Positions 32,701-44,971 of a stretch of 64,000 bases of DNA are shown in pieces. The position numbers and the translations under genes are program-made. Numbering within the stretch: position 1 is the stretch's first letter; each line of letters starts with the position of its first letter. The stretch comes from Lucinisca nassula (Eukaryota; Mollusca; Bivalvia; Lucinida; Lucinidae): positions 121,737,846-121,801,845 of the forward strand of contig OY757011.1 of the NCBI GenBank assembly GCA_963580285.1, given 5' to 3'. The notes below the pieces were generated by a model, which saw only the letters and a list, made by a program, of their open reading frames with translations, was not told where the DNA came from and made no database searches.

Positions 32701-33855
32701 CCCACCATGCCCCACCCTACAACACCCCACCACACCCTGCCCCACCCCACACACACATGCATGCAGTCATGCACAAATCCTTTGTTGACTAGGAATATTT
32801 TTTTTTTTGTCTTTTTCTTCATAAACACATAACACAGAAATTATACCCCTACACAAAAGTTGATAGTGGGTGGTGATATGCCATTTGACCTGTACATACA
32901 TAAAAACATGCATGCATATATTCCTACCCTACCCTACCCCACAGCACCCCACCCCACCACATGACAACCTACCCCACAACACCCCACAACTACACACCTC
33001 AACCCGGCCCACTCCAATTGCACATGCATGCATGCACACACACATGCATTTACACTCAAACATGCATGCTCATACACAGTCACTCATTTATGCTTGCACA
33101 CTCACATACAAACACACATGCAAGCATGCACACACACACACACACTGAGGCTTGCATGCATACATGCAGGTACTCACACATGCATGCATGCATGTACACA
33201 AATATGCATGCATGCACACTTATGGACTCGCACAATGTCATGCACACACATACACATGCATGCCCATGCAGGCATGCACACTTATGCACTCACTATGCAC
33301 ACACACATGCACACACACATACATAAATACATGCATGCATATATCCATACCCTACCCTACCCCACCCCACCCCACCCCACCGACCCCACAACAACCCACC
33401 TCAACCCGGCCCACAACACTTACACATGCATGCATGCACACACACATGCATTTACACTCAAACATGTATGCTCATACACAATCACTCATTTATGCTTGCA
33501 CACCCACATACAAATGCACATGCATGCATGCACACACACACACTGATGCTTGCATGCATACATGCAGGTACTCACACATGCATGCACACACATGCATGCA
33601 CATGCCGGCATGCACACTTATGCACTTACACATGCACACACACACACACACATGCATGCACATGAAGGCATGCTCTCATGCATTAATGCATGCCATAAAA
33701 AAACATGCATGCACACATGCACTCAGGTGCGACATAGCCTTCGGCAGAATTCTTGTTGTATGTTTTTGAGTCTTTAACAATATTTGTTGAATATTTTGCC
33801 ATATAGGGACAAGCAAAGGTTGGGGGCATTGTGTTTTACAAACACCATTTCTAGT
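29703..33855 (+). mobile_element. HINE-like element G, nested in F
   Basis: Left end ATGCCCCCAACTTTG and right end GGTTGGGGGCATTG (about 33820-33832), then GTGTTTTACAAACAC hairpin and TTTCTAGT. It interrupts an F unit exactly: CTTTCTTAT on the left and TTTAGATGGATTTT on the right form one normal unit. Inside are about seven units of roughly 330 bp (AACTTTAGAACCGTGTATGC, CAAGAGTTATTGCCCTTTGA, GTTATGGCCCTTTGTCATTT), then a low-complexity array. Confidence 0.75.
32560..33720 (+). repeat. alternating C-rich and CATGCA/CACA arrays
   Basis: Three blocks begin with a CCCCAC / CCCTAC run (32620-32755, 32925-33010, 33350-33420) and continue into CACACATGCATGCA repeats. The later two blocks repeat each other over about 300 bp, including CACTCATTTATGCTTGCACA. 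The long histidine/threonine/cysteine open frames here (up to 205 codons) come from simple repeats and are not genes. Confidence 0.85.
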
Positions 33856-35111
33856 TTTTAGATGGATTTTGAAATTAATTGGCAGAAATGTTAACCACCA
33901 TGAGACGATGTGTTGTGTGCATGACCCAAGTTGGTACATCAAATGTCAAGGACAAAAGGTCAAAGGACAAAAAGGGCCTTTTTTTAGTGTTCAGTCAATA
34001 ACTTTCTTCTTCCTGTATAGTGAAATTACTTGGCAGAAATGTTAACCATCATGAGACCATGTGGTGCACGCTAGACCCAGGTCGGTACCTCCAAGATCAA
34101 GGTCATACTAAGAGGTCAGAGGTAAAAACAGTTTTGTTTTTTTTTGTGTCCAGTCATTAACTTTTTATTTCTGGATGGACTTTATAAAGTAACCATGCAT
34201 AAATGTTCACCGTCATTAGACCATGAGTCATGTGCAAGACCAAGGTCCATACCTCCAATGTCAAGGTCATACCTAGAGGTCAAAGGTGAAAAAAAAGACA
34301 GTCAATAGCTTCCTTATTCTTTGATGGATTATGAAATTACTTGGCAGAAATGTTAACCATCATGAGACGATGTGTTGTACCACAAAGGTCAAGGCCATAC
34401 TTAGAGGTCAAAGGTAAAAAAGTGCTTTTTTTGTTTACGGCCAATAACTTTCTTAGTTTTCTATGAACATTTTTAAAGTTACTATGCAGAAATGTTCATC
34501 TTCATTATATGATGTGTTGCACACAAGACCCAGCTCAATACCTCCAATGTCAAGGTTATACTTAGCAGTCAAAAACGGGGGAGACATCTGTGTTTTTGTA
34601 CAAAAACAAATTCTAGTTAAGAATATAATTATACAATTTCCATGGACACAGCCCATGTTTAAAATGATAAGTTCACCACCCTATTTTACACTTTTAAAAT
34701 GTCTAATGTAACACTCAAGTAGCTTGGGAAATAACAGGCTTCAATCAATATATTTAAAATAATGATAAAACCAGTTTTTAGGTCACATTTTATTTTTCTG
34801 TCTCTTACATTTAGGAACAATAGAAAGTCTCATATCTCTAACCTATTTTATTCAGGTATTTTATTTAAATTATGAGTGGTTTCTTTGTATTCATCTTTAG
34901 TCATTCTCTACTATTACATTTCATTGTACAAAGGTTGGAAAATTTTGTGTACATGTGTATGAAGTTGTTGTAGGTATTTCTGAATATATGTATATATATT
35001 ATAAGATCTAATGTATGTATATCTGTAGTTGTTGCTGCCTTGGGCCAAACTATTAGACGCTAACATTCGTTCACAAATGTTACGTTAAGACTGATCAGTA
35101 TGCTAAAAACA

Positions 35112-35390
35112 CATCACGAAAACACGTCTATATAATTTTGACCCCCTTGAACCCCAACTTTATACAGTAAAACTGGGGTTTCTGGGGTATACCTTATTTT
35201 TCTTATTTCTGCTCTAAAATATAGATTGTGGGTACTCGTTAGAACCGCCTCAATGAGGCGGTTCTAACGAGTGCCCAAAATTTATATTTGGAACAGAAAT
35301 AAGAAAAATATCACAATTTTTCATCATAAAATTTTCATTTTTTAGGCAATAGAGGTCGCAATGTATTTGTATAGGCGTGTTTGCGTAATG
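35112..35390. mobile_element. AACACG-ended palindromic MITE, copy 1
   Basis: Ends ATCACGAAAACACGTCTATA and ATAGGCGTGTTTGCGTAATG are inverted. The centre is a hairpin, ACTCGTTAGAACCGCCTCA followed by TGAGGCGGTTCTAACGAGT, with arms in AGAAATAAGAAAAATA. Confidence 0.7.
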
Positions 35391-35394
35391 CTGA

Positions 35395-35515
35395 CATTTT
35401 TGTTGAAAAAATGTGAGTAGCTTTTGCATTCGAACTGTAACAAGTTAGTTAAGCTAACTGTAATGAGCTTGTTAAGCTGACGATGCTTTTAACAATTAGG
35501 CACTGGATTTTGAGT
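35395..35515. repeat. fragment of the CCAGTTGTTCAAA foldback MITE
   Basis: TTGAAAAAATGTGAGTAGCT is followed, after a loss of the hairpin's second arm, by TGAGCTTGTTAAGCTGACGA and TTTTAACAATTAGGCACTGG. Confidence 0.45.
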
Positions 35516-35801
35516 ATATTTATGGTCTTGTTTCAGAGGGCAATTGCAATAAATTATTAATTGCATCAGGAGTTTGTTTACTTCAACATCCATGTCTTCT
35601 GACCATTATGTATTGTGAGAATAAGCCACAGTGGACATATCAGTTCTGTAGTGATATACATATGATTTGACACCATAACTTTACTTGTTCCTACGAGCGA
35701 AATATTGCAGTCCTTGTAAGAAGGTTGAAGTCTTCTAGCTTTGAAATTGGTAGCATTGGTGTGCAAAATGAAATCCCAATCCAGACACATTTTGTCATTT
35801 T

Positions 35802-37541
35802 TAGCTCACCTTGTCACATAGTGATGAGCTTTTGTGATAACATTTGGTCCGCCATCCTTCCTCAGTGTGTGTGTCTGTCCATAAACAACTCCTATATATG
35901 ACGTCTCTCCCTAAACTACTGATTGGATTTTGACCAAACTTCACACCGGAACGATCCTTAATTGGTCCTCTGAAATTTCAAGGTTGTTTAGATGGTTTCA
36001 GTTTATTGCACATCTAGGTCACAGGAGCTAAAAATAGATTTTTAAACTAACAACTTAAAAAATCTTCTTCTCTGAAACTGCAAGGCCCAGGTGTTTGATA
36101 TTTGGTACGAAGCTTCATCTAGCAGACCTCCATCAAGATTGTTCAAATTCTAGCCTTGGGACCAAAAATGGCCCCATCCCAGGGCCCACATATTTTACAT
36201 AGGCTTATATAGGGAAAATATTTAAAAATCTTCTAACCAGAAGGCCCAGGTCTTTGTTATTAAGCATGAAACTTCATCTAGTGGACCTGTTCCAAGACTA
36301 TTCAAATTATAACCTTACGGCCAAAAATGGCCCGCTCCATGCCTGCGTTTTACATAGACTTGTATAGGGAAACCTTCAAAAAGCTTCATCTTCACTTAGT
36401 TGAAGGCCCCATCCATTGGGGCTCGAAGAAATAGATGGACTGCATAATGCTTCCACGCAGAACTGAATCCGACCGCACACAAGTACTGGTAAACTGCTTA
36501 GAGGATCTAAGCCTGCCCAGGCAAAGCGATGCCAATGGGACCATCCATGTTTCTTAACCCTATTGGTTTCATTAGGTGATGGATTGAGATGTCATTTCAT
36601 CTCCATGTCGGGTAAAAGTCCCACAAAATTGGAAGCAATGTATCCAAAATGACCTATATAGTGTTGGCGGGGACGTTAAACCTCGAATCAAATAAATAAT
36701 TTAGTGGACCTCTTCCAAGATTGTTCAAATTATAGCCTTGGCCCCGGGGCCCACATTTTACATGGACTTTTAGGGAAAACCTTTAAAAATCTTCGTCTGA
36801 AATCAAAAGGCCCAGGTATTTGATATTTGGTATGAAGCTTTATCTAGTAGACCTCTGCCAAGTTTATTCAAATATTGGCCTTGGCCCTTCCCGGTGCCCA
36901 CATTTTACACAGACATAGATGGGGAAAACCTTCTAAAATCTTCCTGTCTGAAACCAGAAGGCCCTGGTCTTCGATATTTGGTATGAAGCTTCATCTAATC
37001 AACCTCTACCAGGACTGTTCATATTGTAGTCTTGGGGCCAAAAATGGCCCTGCCCAGGAGCCTACGTTTTACATAGACTTATATAGGAAAAACGTTTAAA
37101 AATCTTCTTGTCAGAAACCAGAAGGCCCAGATCTTTGATACTTGAGATGAAGCTGCACCTAGTGGACCACTACCAAGATTGTTCAAATTATAGCCTTGGG
37201 GCCAAAAATGGTCCAGCGCCAGGGCCCACATTTTACATAGACTTGAACAGGGGAAACAAGGCCCAGGTCTTTGATATTTGGTATGAAGCTTCATCTTTTA
37301 GATCTCTTATCAAGATTTTCAAATTATAGCCTTGTGGCCAAATATGACCCTGCCCACGGGTTCATCTGGTTCAACTGATGTACAAGTATGTTGAAAATCC
37401 CAGATCTTTAAAGATATTTATTTCAATCAGGTAAAGGAACATGTCTTGTCTTTTTTCACAGTTTCTATTTTTTTCTAAACATCACTTAGGGTTTTCTGGC
37501 CCACAGGTGAGCAATACACGGCCATCTTGGCCCTCTTGCTT
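35802..37541 (+). mobile_element. HINE-like element H (TAGCTCACC family)
   Basis: Left end TAGCTCACCTTGTCAC, right end CAGGTGAGCAATAC (from 37504), then the hairpin GGCCATCTTGGCC and CTCTTGCT. The inside consists of units of roughly 165 bp with GGCCCAGGTCTTTGATATTT and GAAGCTTCATCTAGTGGACC. A SINE interrupts it at 36405-36695. The next element begins directly at its right end. Confidence 0.75.
36405..36695 (+). repeat. SINE family A, sense, inside element H
   Basis: From GGCCCCATCCATTGGGGCTC to AAACCTCGAATCAAATAAAT. It interrupts the satellite array of H; the target duplication is unclear. Confidence 0.8.
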
Positions 37542-37542
37542 T

Positions 37543-40500
37543 TAGCTCACCGTCACGTAGTGACGAGGTGAGCTTTTGGGATCACTTTTTGTCCGTCGTC
37601 CGTCGTGCGTGCGTCCGTCCGTGCATCCGTCCGTGCGTCCGCACCAACGAAACGACATTTAGGGGGCAAAAAATTTGGACAGTTTGACACTTAAGTATAT
37701 ATTCATGAGTCCAAATGCGGTTTATTCCGTTATTTGGGTACTTAAGTGGCAAAAATTTGCTCTTAGGTGGCTTGCCGCTTAAGAGAATTTGCCGCTTAAG
37801 TAGTCAATATGCCTACGCCTAGCCACTTAAGTATCCGTTCGTGAGAACATCCGTCCGTGCATCCGTAAACAATTTCTTCAAATGACATCTCCTCCGAAAC
37901 CACTGATCGGATTTTAATCAAACTTCACAGGAATGATGCCTAGGTGGTCCCCTTTCAAAGTTGTTCAAATGGTTCTGGTCCGTTTCACATCAAGGTCACA
38001 GGAGCCAAAAAAAAGATTTTTTTCACCGAAAATTTAAAAAATCTTCTTCTCTGAAACCGCAAGGCCCAGGTCTTTCATATTTGGTATGAAGCTTCATCTA
38101 GTGGACCCCTACCAAGATTGTTCAAATTATAGTGCTAGGGCCAAAAATGCCCCCGCCCCGGGGCCCTTTGGTTTTACATGGGCTTACATAGGGAAAATCT
38201 TTAAAAATCTTCTCTGAATCCGGAAGGCCCAGGTCTTTGATATTTGGTATGAAGCTTCATCTAGTGGACCCCTACCAAGATTGTTCAAATTATAGCCCTG
38301 AGGCGATAAATGCTCCCAATCCAGGGCCCTTTGGTTTTACATGGGCTTATATAGGGAAAATCTTTAAAAATCTTCTTCTCTGAAACCGCAAGGCCCAGGT
38401 CTTTCATATTTGGTATGAAGCTTCATCTAGTGGACCCCTACCAAGATTGTTCAAATTATAGTGCTGGGGCCAAAAATGCCCCCGCCCCAGGGCCCTTTGG
38501 TTTTACATTGGCTTATATAGGGAAAATCTTTAAAAATCTTCTTCTCTGAATCCACAAGGCCCAGGTCTTTGATATTTGGTATGAAGCTTCATCTAGTGGA
38601 CCCCTACCAAGATTGTTCAAATTGTAGTGCTGGGGCCAAAAATGCCCCCGCCCCAGGGCCCTTTGGTTTTACATGGGCTTATATAGGGAAAATCTTTAAA
38701 AATCTTCTTCTCTGAAACCGCAAGACCCAGGTCTTTGATATTTGGTATGAAGCTTCATCTAGTGGACCCCTACCAAGATTGTTCAAATTATAGTGCTGGG
38801 GCTAAAAATGCCCCCGCCCCGGGGCCCTTTGGTTTTACATAGGCTTATATAGGGAAAATCTTTAAAAATCTTCTTCTCTGAAACTGCAAGGCCCAGGTCT
38901 TTGATATTTGGTATGAAGCTCTATCTTGTGGACCTCTACCAAGATTGTTCAAATTATAGCCCTGGGGCCAAAAATACCCCTGCTCCGGGGCCCTTTGGTT
39001 TTACATTGACTCATAGACTTATATAGGGAAAATCTTGAAAAATCTTCTTCACTGAAACCACCAGGCCTAGGTGTTTGATATTTGGTATGAAGCTTCAGCT
39101 AGTGGACCTCTACCAAGATTGTTAAAATTATAGCCCTGGGGCTAAAAATGCCCCTGCTCCTGGGCCTTTTGGTTTTACATAGACTTATATATGGAAAACC
39201 TTAAAAAATCTTCTTGTCTGAAACCATGAGGCTCAGGTGTTTGATATTTGGAATGAAGCTTTGTCTTGATGACCTTTATCGAGATTGTTCAAATTATTGC
39301 CCTGGGTCCAAAAATGTCCCCGCTCTAGGGCCCTTTGGTTTTACATAGACTAATATAGGGAAAAACTTCTTCTCTGAAACCACCAGGCCCAGGTCTTTGA
39401 TATTTGGTATGAAGTTTCATCTAGTGGACCCCTACGAAAATTGTTCAAATTATAGTGCTGGGGCCCAAAATGCCCCCGCCCGGGGCCCTTTGGTTTTACA
39501 TAGGCTAATATATGGAAAATCTTTAAAAATCTTCTTCTCTGAAACCACAAGGCCTAGGTCTTTGATATTTTGTATGAAGCTTCATCTAGTGGACCTCTAT
39601 CATAATGGTTCTATTTATAGTCCTGGGGCCAAGAAATGCCCCTAGTCCGGACCTCTTTAGTTTTACATTGACTTATATAGGAAAAATCTTAAAAAAATCT
39701 TCTTCTCAGAAACCACAAGGCCGAGGTCTTAGATATTTGGTGTGTAGCTTCATCTAGTGGACCTCTACCAAGATTGTTCGAATTATAGCCCTTGTACCAA
39801 AAATGACCCGGACCCAGGGCCCTTTTTGATTTTACATTGGCTTATATAGGAAAAATCTGAAAAAATCTTCTCTGAAACCGCAAGGCCTAGGTCTTTGATA
39901 TTTGGTGTGAAGCTTCATATAGTGGACCTTTATCAAGATTGTTCAAATTATAGCTCTTGGGCCAAAAATTCCCCCGCCCCGGGGCCCTTTGCTTTTACAT
40001 TGACTTATATAGGAACATTCTTAAAAAATCTCCTCTGAAACTGCAAGGCCCAGGTCTTTGATATTTGTTGTGTAGCTTTATTTAGTGGACCTCTACCAAG
40101 ATCCTTTAAATTATAGCCCTGGGGCCAAAAATGCCCCCGCCCCAGGGCACTTTAGTTTTACATAGACTTACATAGGGAAAACCTTTGAAAGTCTTCTTGT
40201 TTGAAACCAGAAGGCTCAGGTGTTTGATATATACTATAAATCAGAATCAGAATGAAGCTTTGTCTTGTGGTCCTTTATCAAGATTGTTCAAATTATAACC
40301 CTGGGGCCAAAAATGCCCCCGCCCTGGGGCCCTTTGGTTTTACATAGAGTTAGGAAAAATCTTTAAAAATCTTCTTCTCTGAAACCTCAAGGCCCAGGTC
40401 TTTGATATTTGGTATGAAGCTTCATCTAGTGGACCTCTATCAACATTGTTCAAATTATAGCTCTGGGGCCAAAAATGCCCCCCGCCCCGGGGCCCTTTGG

Positions 40501-41640
40501 TTTTACATAGACTTATATAGGAAAAATCTTTAAAAGTCTTCTCCTCTGAAACCGCAAAGTCCAGGGTTTTGATATTTGGTGTGTAGCTTCATCCAGTGGA
40601 CCTCTACCAAGATTGTTTAAATTATAGCCCTGGGGCGAAAATTACCCCCGCCCCTGGGCACTTCTGTTTTACATAGAGTAACATAGGGAAAACATTTAAA
40701 AACTTCTTGTCTGAAACCAGAAGGCTCAGGTGTTTGATATTTGGTATGAAGCTTCGTCTTGATGACTTTTATCAAGATTGTTCAAATTGTAGCACTGGGG
40801 CCAAAAATGCCTCGGCCCCAGGGCCTTTTAGTTTTACATAGACTTATATAGGGAAAACCTTTAAAAATCTTCTTTTCAGAAACCAGAAGGCTCAGGTGTT
40901 TGATATACATGTATGGTAAGAAAGCTTTGTCTTGTGGACCTCTACCAAGATTTTCAAATTATAGCCCTGGGGCCAAAAATGCCCCCACCCTGGGACCCTT
41001 TGGTTTTACATTGATTTATATAGGAAAAATCTTAAAAAATCCTCTCCTCTGAAAACGCAAGGCCCAGGTCTTTGATATTTGATGTTTAGCTTCATCTAGT
41101 GGACCTCTACCAAGATTGTTAAAATTATAGCCCTGAGGCCAAAAATGCCCCTGCCCTGTGGGCCCTTTGTTTTTACACAGACTTGCATAGGGAAAACCTT
41201 TAAAATTCTTCTTGTCTGAGACCAGAATGCTCAGGTGTTTGATATTTGGTATGAAGCTTTGTCTTGTGGACCTCTATCAAGGTTGTTCAAATTATAGCCC
41301 TGGGGCCAAAAATGCCCCCACCCTGGGACCCTTTAGTTTTACATAAACTTATATAGGAAAAATCTTAAAAAATCTTCTCCTGAAACCACAAGGCCCAGGT
41401 CTTGAATATTTGGTGTGTAGCTTCATCTAGTGGGCCTCTACAAAGATTGTTCAAATGATAGCCTTGGTGCCAGAAATGGTCCCGTTACAAAGACTTACAT
41501 AGGGAAAACCTTTAAATCTTCTTCTCTGAAACCACAAGGCTCATGTCTTTGGTATTTAGTATGAAGTTTCATATAGTGCACCTCTTCTAAGATAGTTCAA
41601 ATTATAGCACTGGGGTAAAAGTGACTCCCCTCTAGGGGCA
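37543..41640 (+). mobile_element. HINE-like element I with long 166-bp satellite array
   Basis: Left end TAGCTCACCGTCACGTAGTG with the inner partner GACGAGGTGAGC, then GTCCGTCGTCCGTCGTGCGT. About 20 tandem units follow with a spacing of 166 bp where measured (for example GCTTCATCTA ending at 38429, 38595 and 38761). Later units are more diverged. I see no 3' hairpin before the next element starts, so the right end is lost. Confidence 0.75.
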
Positions 41641-41873
41641 CTTTATTTGGTACAGTTTTTTTAGACATCAGAATGTATAAAAATACTTTAGAGAAAATTG
41701 AATCCTTAATAGAGACTTTTACATGGTTTACCATCATTGAAAATCTCCCAAGCCTTTAGAGAGCATTTTGATGTATGCATGGTAATATAAATAAACAATA
41801 CATTGTTGTACATGTGTAGTTAATGATAATAAGTATTTTATTAACATTGACACTATTAGTTTTTAGCTCACCG
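41641..41873. other. AT-rich spacer between two HINE-like elements
   Basis: No recognised repeat or gene. It may be remnant host DNA or the eroded 3' end of element I. Confidence 0.4.
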
Positions 41874-44542
41874 TCACGTAGTGACGAGGTGAGCTTTTGG
41901 GATCACTTTTTGTCTGTCGTGCGTGCGTCCGTGCGTAAACGATTTCTTTAAACGACATCTCCTCCTAAACCACTGATCCCATTTTGACCAAACTTCACAG
42001 GAATGACCCTTAGGTGGTCCCCTTTCAAAGTTGTTCAAATGGTTCCGGTCAGTTGCACATCTCGGTCACAGGAGCCAAAAATAGTTTTTTTTACCAAAAA
42101 CTTAAAAAATATTCTTCTCTGAAACCACAAGGCCCAGGTCTTTGATATTTGGAATGAAGCTTCATCTAGTGGACCCCTACCAAAATTGTTCAAATTATAG
42201 TGCTGGGGCTAAAAATGCCCCCGCCCCGGGGCCCTTTGGTTTTACATAGGCTTATATAGGGAAAATCTTTAAAAATCTTCTTCTCTGAAACCACAAGGCC
42301 CAGGACTTTGATATTTGGTATGAAGCTTCATCTAGTGGACCCCTACCAAGATTGTTCAAATTATAGTGCTGGGACAAAAAATGCCCCCGCCACGGGGCCC
42401 TTTGGTTTTACATTGACTTATATTGGGAAAATCTTGAAAAATCTTCTTCTCTGAAACCACAAGGCCCAGGTCTTTGATATTTGGTATGAAGCTTCATCTA
42501 GTGGACCCCTACCAAGATTGTTCAAATTACAGTACTGGGGCCAAAAATGCCCCCGCCAAGGGCCCCTTTGGTTTTTCATAGGCTTATATAGGGAAAATCT
42601 TTAAAAATCTTCTTCTCTGAAACCACAAGGCCCAGGACTTTGATATTTGGTATGAAGCTTCATCTAGTGGACCCCTACCAAGATTGTTCAAATTATAGTG
42701 CTGGGACAAAAAATGCCCCCGCCACGGGGCCCTTTGGTTTTACATTGGCTTATATAGGGAAAATCTTTAAAAATCTTCTTCTCTGAAACCACAAGGCCCA
42801 GGTCTTTGATATTTGGTATGAAGCTTTATCTAGTGGACCCCTACCAAGATTGTTCAAATTATAGTGCTGGGGCAAAAAATGCCCCCGCCCTGGGGCCCTT
42901 TGGTTTTACATAGGCTTATATAGGGACAATCTTTAAAAATCTTCTTCTCTGAAACCACAAGGCCCAGGACTTTGATATTTGGTATGAAGCTTCATCTAGT
43001 GGACCCCTACCAAGATTGTTCAAATTATAGTGCTGGGGCAAAAAATGCCCCCGTCCCGGGGCCCTTTGGTTTTACATAGGCTTATATAGGGAAAATCTTT
43101 AAAAATCTTCTTCTCTGAAACCGCAAGGCCCAGGACTTTGATATTTAGAATGAAGCTTCATCTAATGGACCTCTACCAAGATTGTTCAAATTATAGCCCT
43201 TGGGCCAAAAATGCCCCCGCCCCGGGGCCCTTTGGTTTTACATAGACTTATATAGGGAAAATCTTGAAAAATCTTCTTCTCTGAAACCACAAGGCCTAGG
43301 TCTTTTATATTTGGTATGAAGCTTCATCTAAAGGACCCCTAACAAGCTTATTCAAATTATAGTGCTGAGGCCAAAAATGTCCCCGCCCCGGGGCCTTTTG
43401 GTTTTACATAGGCTTATATAGGGAAAATCTTTAAAAATCTTCTCTGAAACCGCAAAAGCCCCCGCCCATAGGGGCTTGAAGAAGTATATGGGCTGCATGA
43501 TGCTTCCACGCAGAGCTGAATCTGGCCCGCACACTAGTACTGGTAAACCGCTTAGAGGATCTAAGTCTGTCCAGGAACCGCGGTGCGAGGCGGACCGTCC
43601 ATGCTAACAAACCCTATTGGTTTCATTGGGCGACAGGGCTTGAGATGTCATTCCATCTCAATGTCGGGTAAAAGTCCCACAAAATTGGAAGCAACGTCTC
43701 CAAAATGACCTTTACAGTGTTGACGGGGACGTTAAACCTCAAATCAAACAAATCAAACAAACTCTGAAACCGCAAGGCCAAGGACTTTGATATTTGGTAT
43801 GAAGCTTCATCTAGTGGACCCCTACCAAGATTGTTCAAATTATCAAATTATAGCCCATGTGCAAAAATGCCCCTGCTCCGGGGCCTTTTGGTTTTACATA
43901 GACTTATATAGGGAAAATCTTTAAAAATCTTCTTCTTTGAAACCACAAGTCCTAGGTCTTTTATATTTGGTATGAAGCTTCTTCTAAAGGACCCCTACCA
44001 AGATGATTCAAATTATAGTGCTGGGGCCAAAAGTGGCCCCGCCCCGGGGCCCTTTGGTTTTACATAGGCTTATATTGGGAAAATCTTTAAAAATCTTCTT
44101 CTCGGAAACCACAAGGCCCAGGACTTTGAAATTTGGTGTGAAGCTTCATCTAATGGACCTCTACCAAGATTGTTCAAATTATAGCCCTGGGGTCACAAAT
44201 GCCCCCACCCCGGGGCCCTTTGGTTTTTACATAGATTTATATAGCCCCAGGGCCATTTGGTTTTGCATAGGCTTATATAGGGAATATCTTTAAAAAAAAT
44301 CTTCTTCTCTGAAACCGCAAGGCCCAGGTCTTTGATATTTGATGTGTAGCTTCATCTAGTGGACCTTTGCAAAGATTGTTCAAATTATAGCCTTTGTTGA
44401 TGTTTGGTATGAAGCTTCACCTTTAAGACCTCCCTCAACATTATGCACATTAAAGCCCTGGGGCCAATAATGGCCCTCTCTGTAGCCCACTTGTTACACT
44501 ACGGATCAGGTGAGCGATCCAGGGCCATCATGGCCCTCTTGT
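41874..44542 (+). mobile_element. HINE-like element J (TAGCTCACC family)
   Basis: Left end TAGCTCACCGTCACGTAGTG; right end ATCAGGTGAGCGATCC (from about 44506), then AGGGCCATCATGGCCCTCTT. The array is the same 166-bp satellite as in I. A SINE is inserted at 43457. Element K starts at the next base. Confidence 0.8.
43457..43761 (+). repeat. SINE family A, sense, with perfect 14-bp target duplication
   Basis: From AGCCCCCGCCCATAGGGGCT to a tail of CAAATCAAACAAATCAAACA. CTCTGAAACCGCAA stands on both sides (43442-43455 and 43762-43775). The duplicated bases are part of the satellite unit, so this is clearly an insertion into the array. Confidence 0.92.
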
Positions 44543-44971
44543 TAGCTCACCGTCACGTAGTGACGAGGTGAGCTTTTAGGGATCACTTTTTGTCCGTTGT
44601 CCGTCGTGCGTCCGTGCGTGCGTAAACAATTTCTTCAAACGACATCTCCTCCTAAACCACTGATCGGATTGTGACCAAACTTCACAGGAATAATATATAT
44701 AGTGCTGGGACAAAAAATGCCCCCGCCCCGGGACCCTTTGGTTTTACATGGGCTTATATAGGGAAAATCTGTAAAAATCTTCTTCTCTGAAACCGCAAGG
44801 CCCAGGTCTTTGATATTTGATATGAAGCTTCATCTAGTGGACCCCTACCAAGATTGTTCAAATTATAGTGCTTGGGCCAAAAATGCCCCCACCCCGGGGC
44901 CCTTTGGTTTTACATGGGCTTATATTGGGAAAATCTGTAAAAATCTTCTTCTCTGAAACTGCAAGGCCCGG

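Larger units (their letters stand above)
27744..34618 (+). mobile_element. HINE-like element F, with a nested HINE
   Basis: Left end ATGTCTCCCCCGAAAAAA and right end GGGGGAGACAT (about 34577-34587) are inverted. The right end is followed by a hairpin (GTTTTTGTACAAAAAC) and TTCTAGTT. A (GTCT)n/(GTCC)n run (27798-27888) marks the 5' zone. Tandem units of roughly 165-170 bp carry CAATAACTTTCTTATTTTGA, GACGATGTGTGGTGCGCATG, AAAGGTCAAGGTCATACTTA and GAGGTCAAAGGTCAAAAA. The array is split by element G and resumes at 33857. No coding capacity; GACCGGAC-type open frames are repeat artefacts. Confidence 0.75.

Noticed and set aside
32961..33769. Open frames of 121, 172 and 205 codons rich in His, Thr and Cys
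   Set aside because: They are made wholly of CATGCA/CACA and C-rich simple repeats, overlap in several frames and have no family features.
37543..44500. CRISPR-like array of regular repeats
   Set aside because: Units of 166 bp are repeated throughout with no unique spacers, inside transposon ends and a eukaryotic setting.
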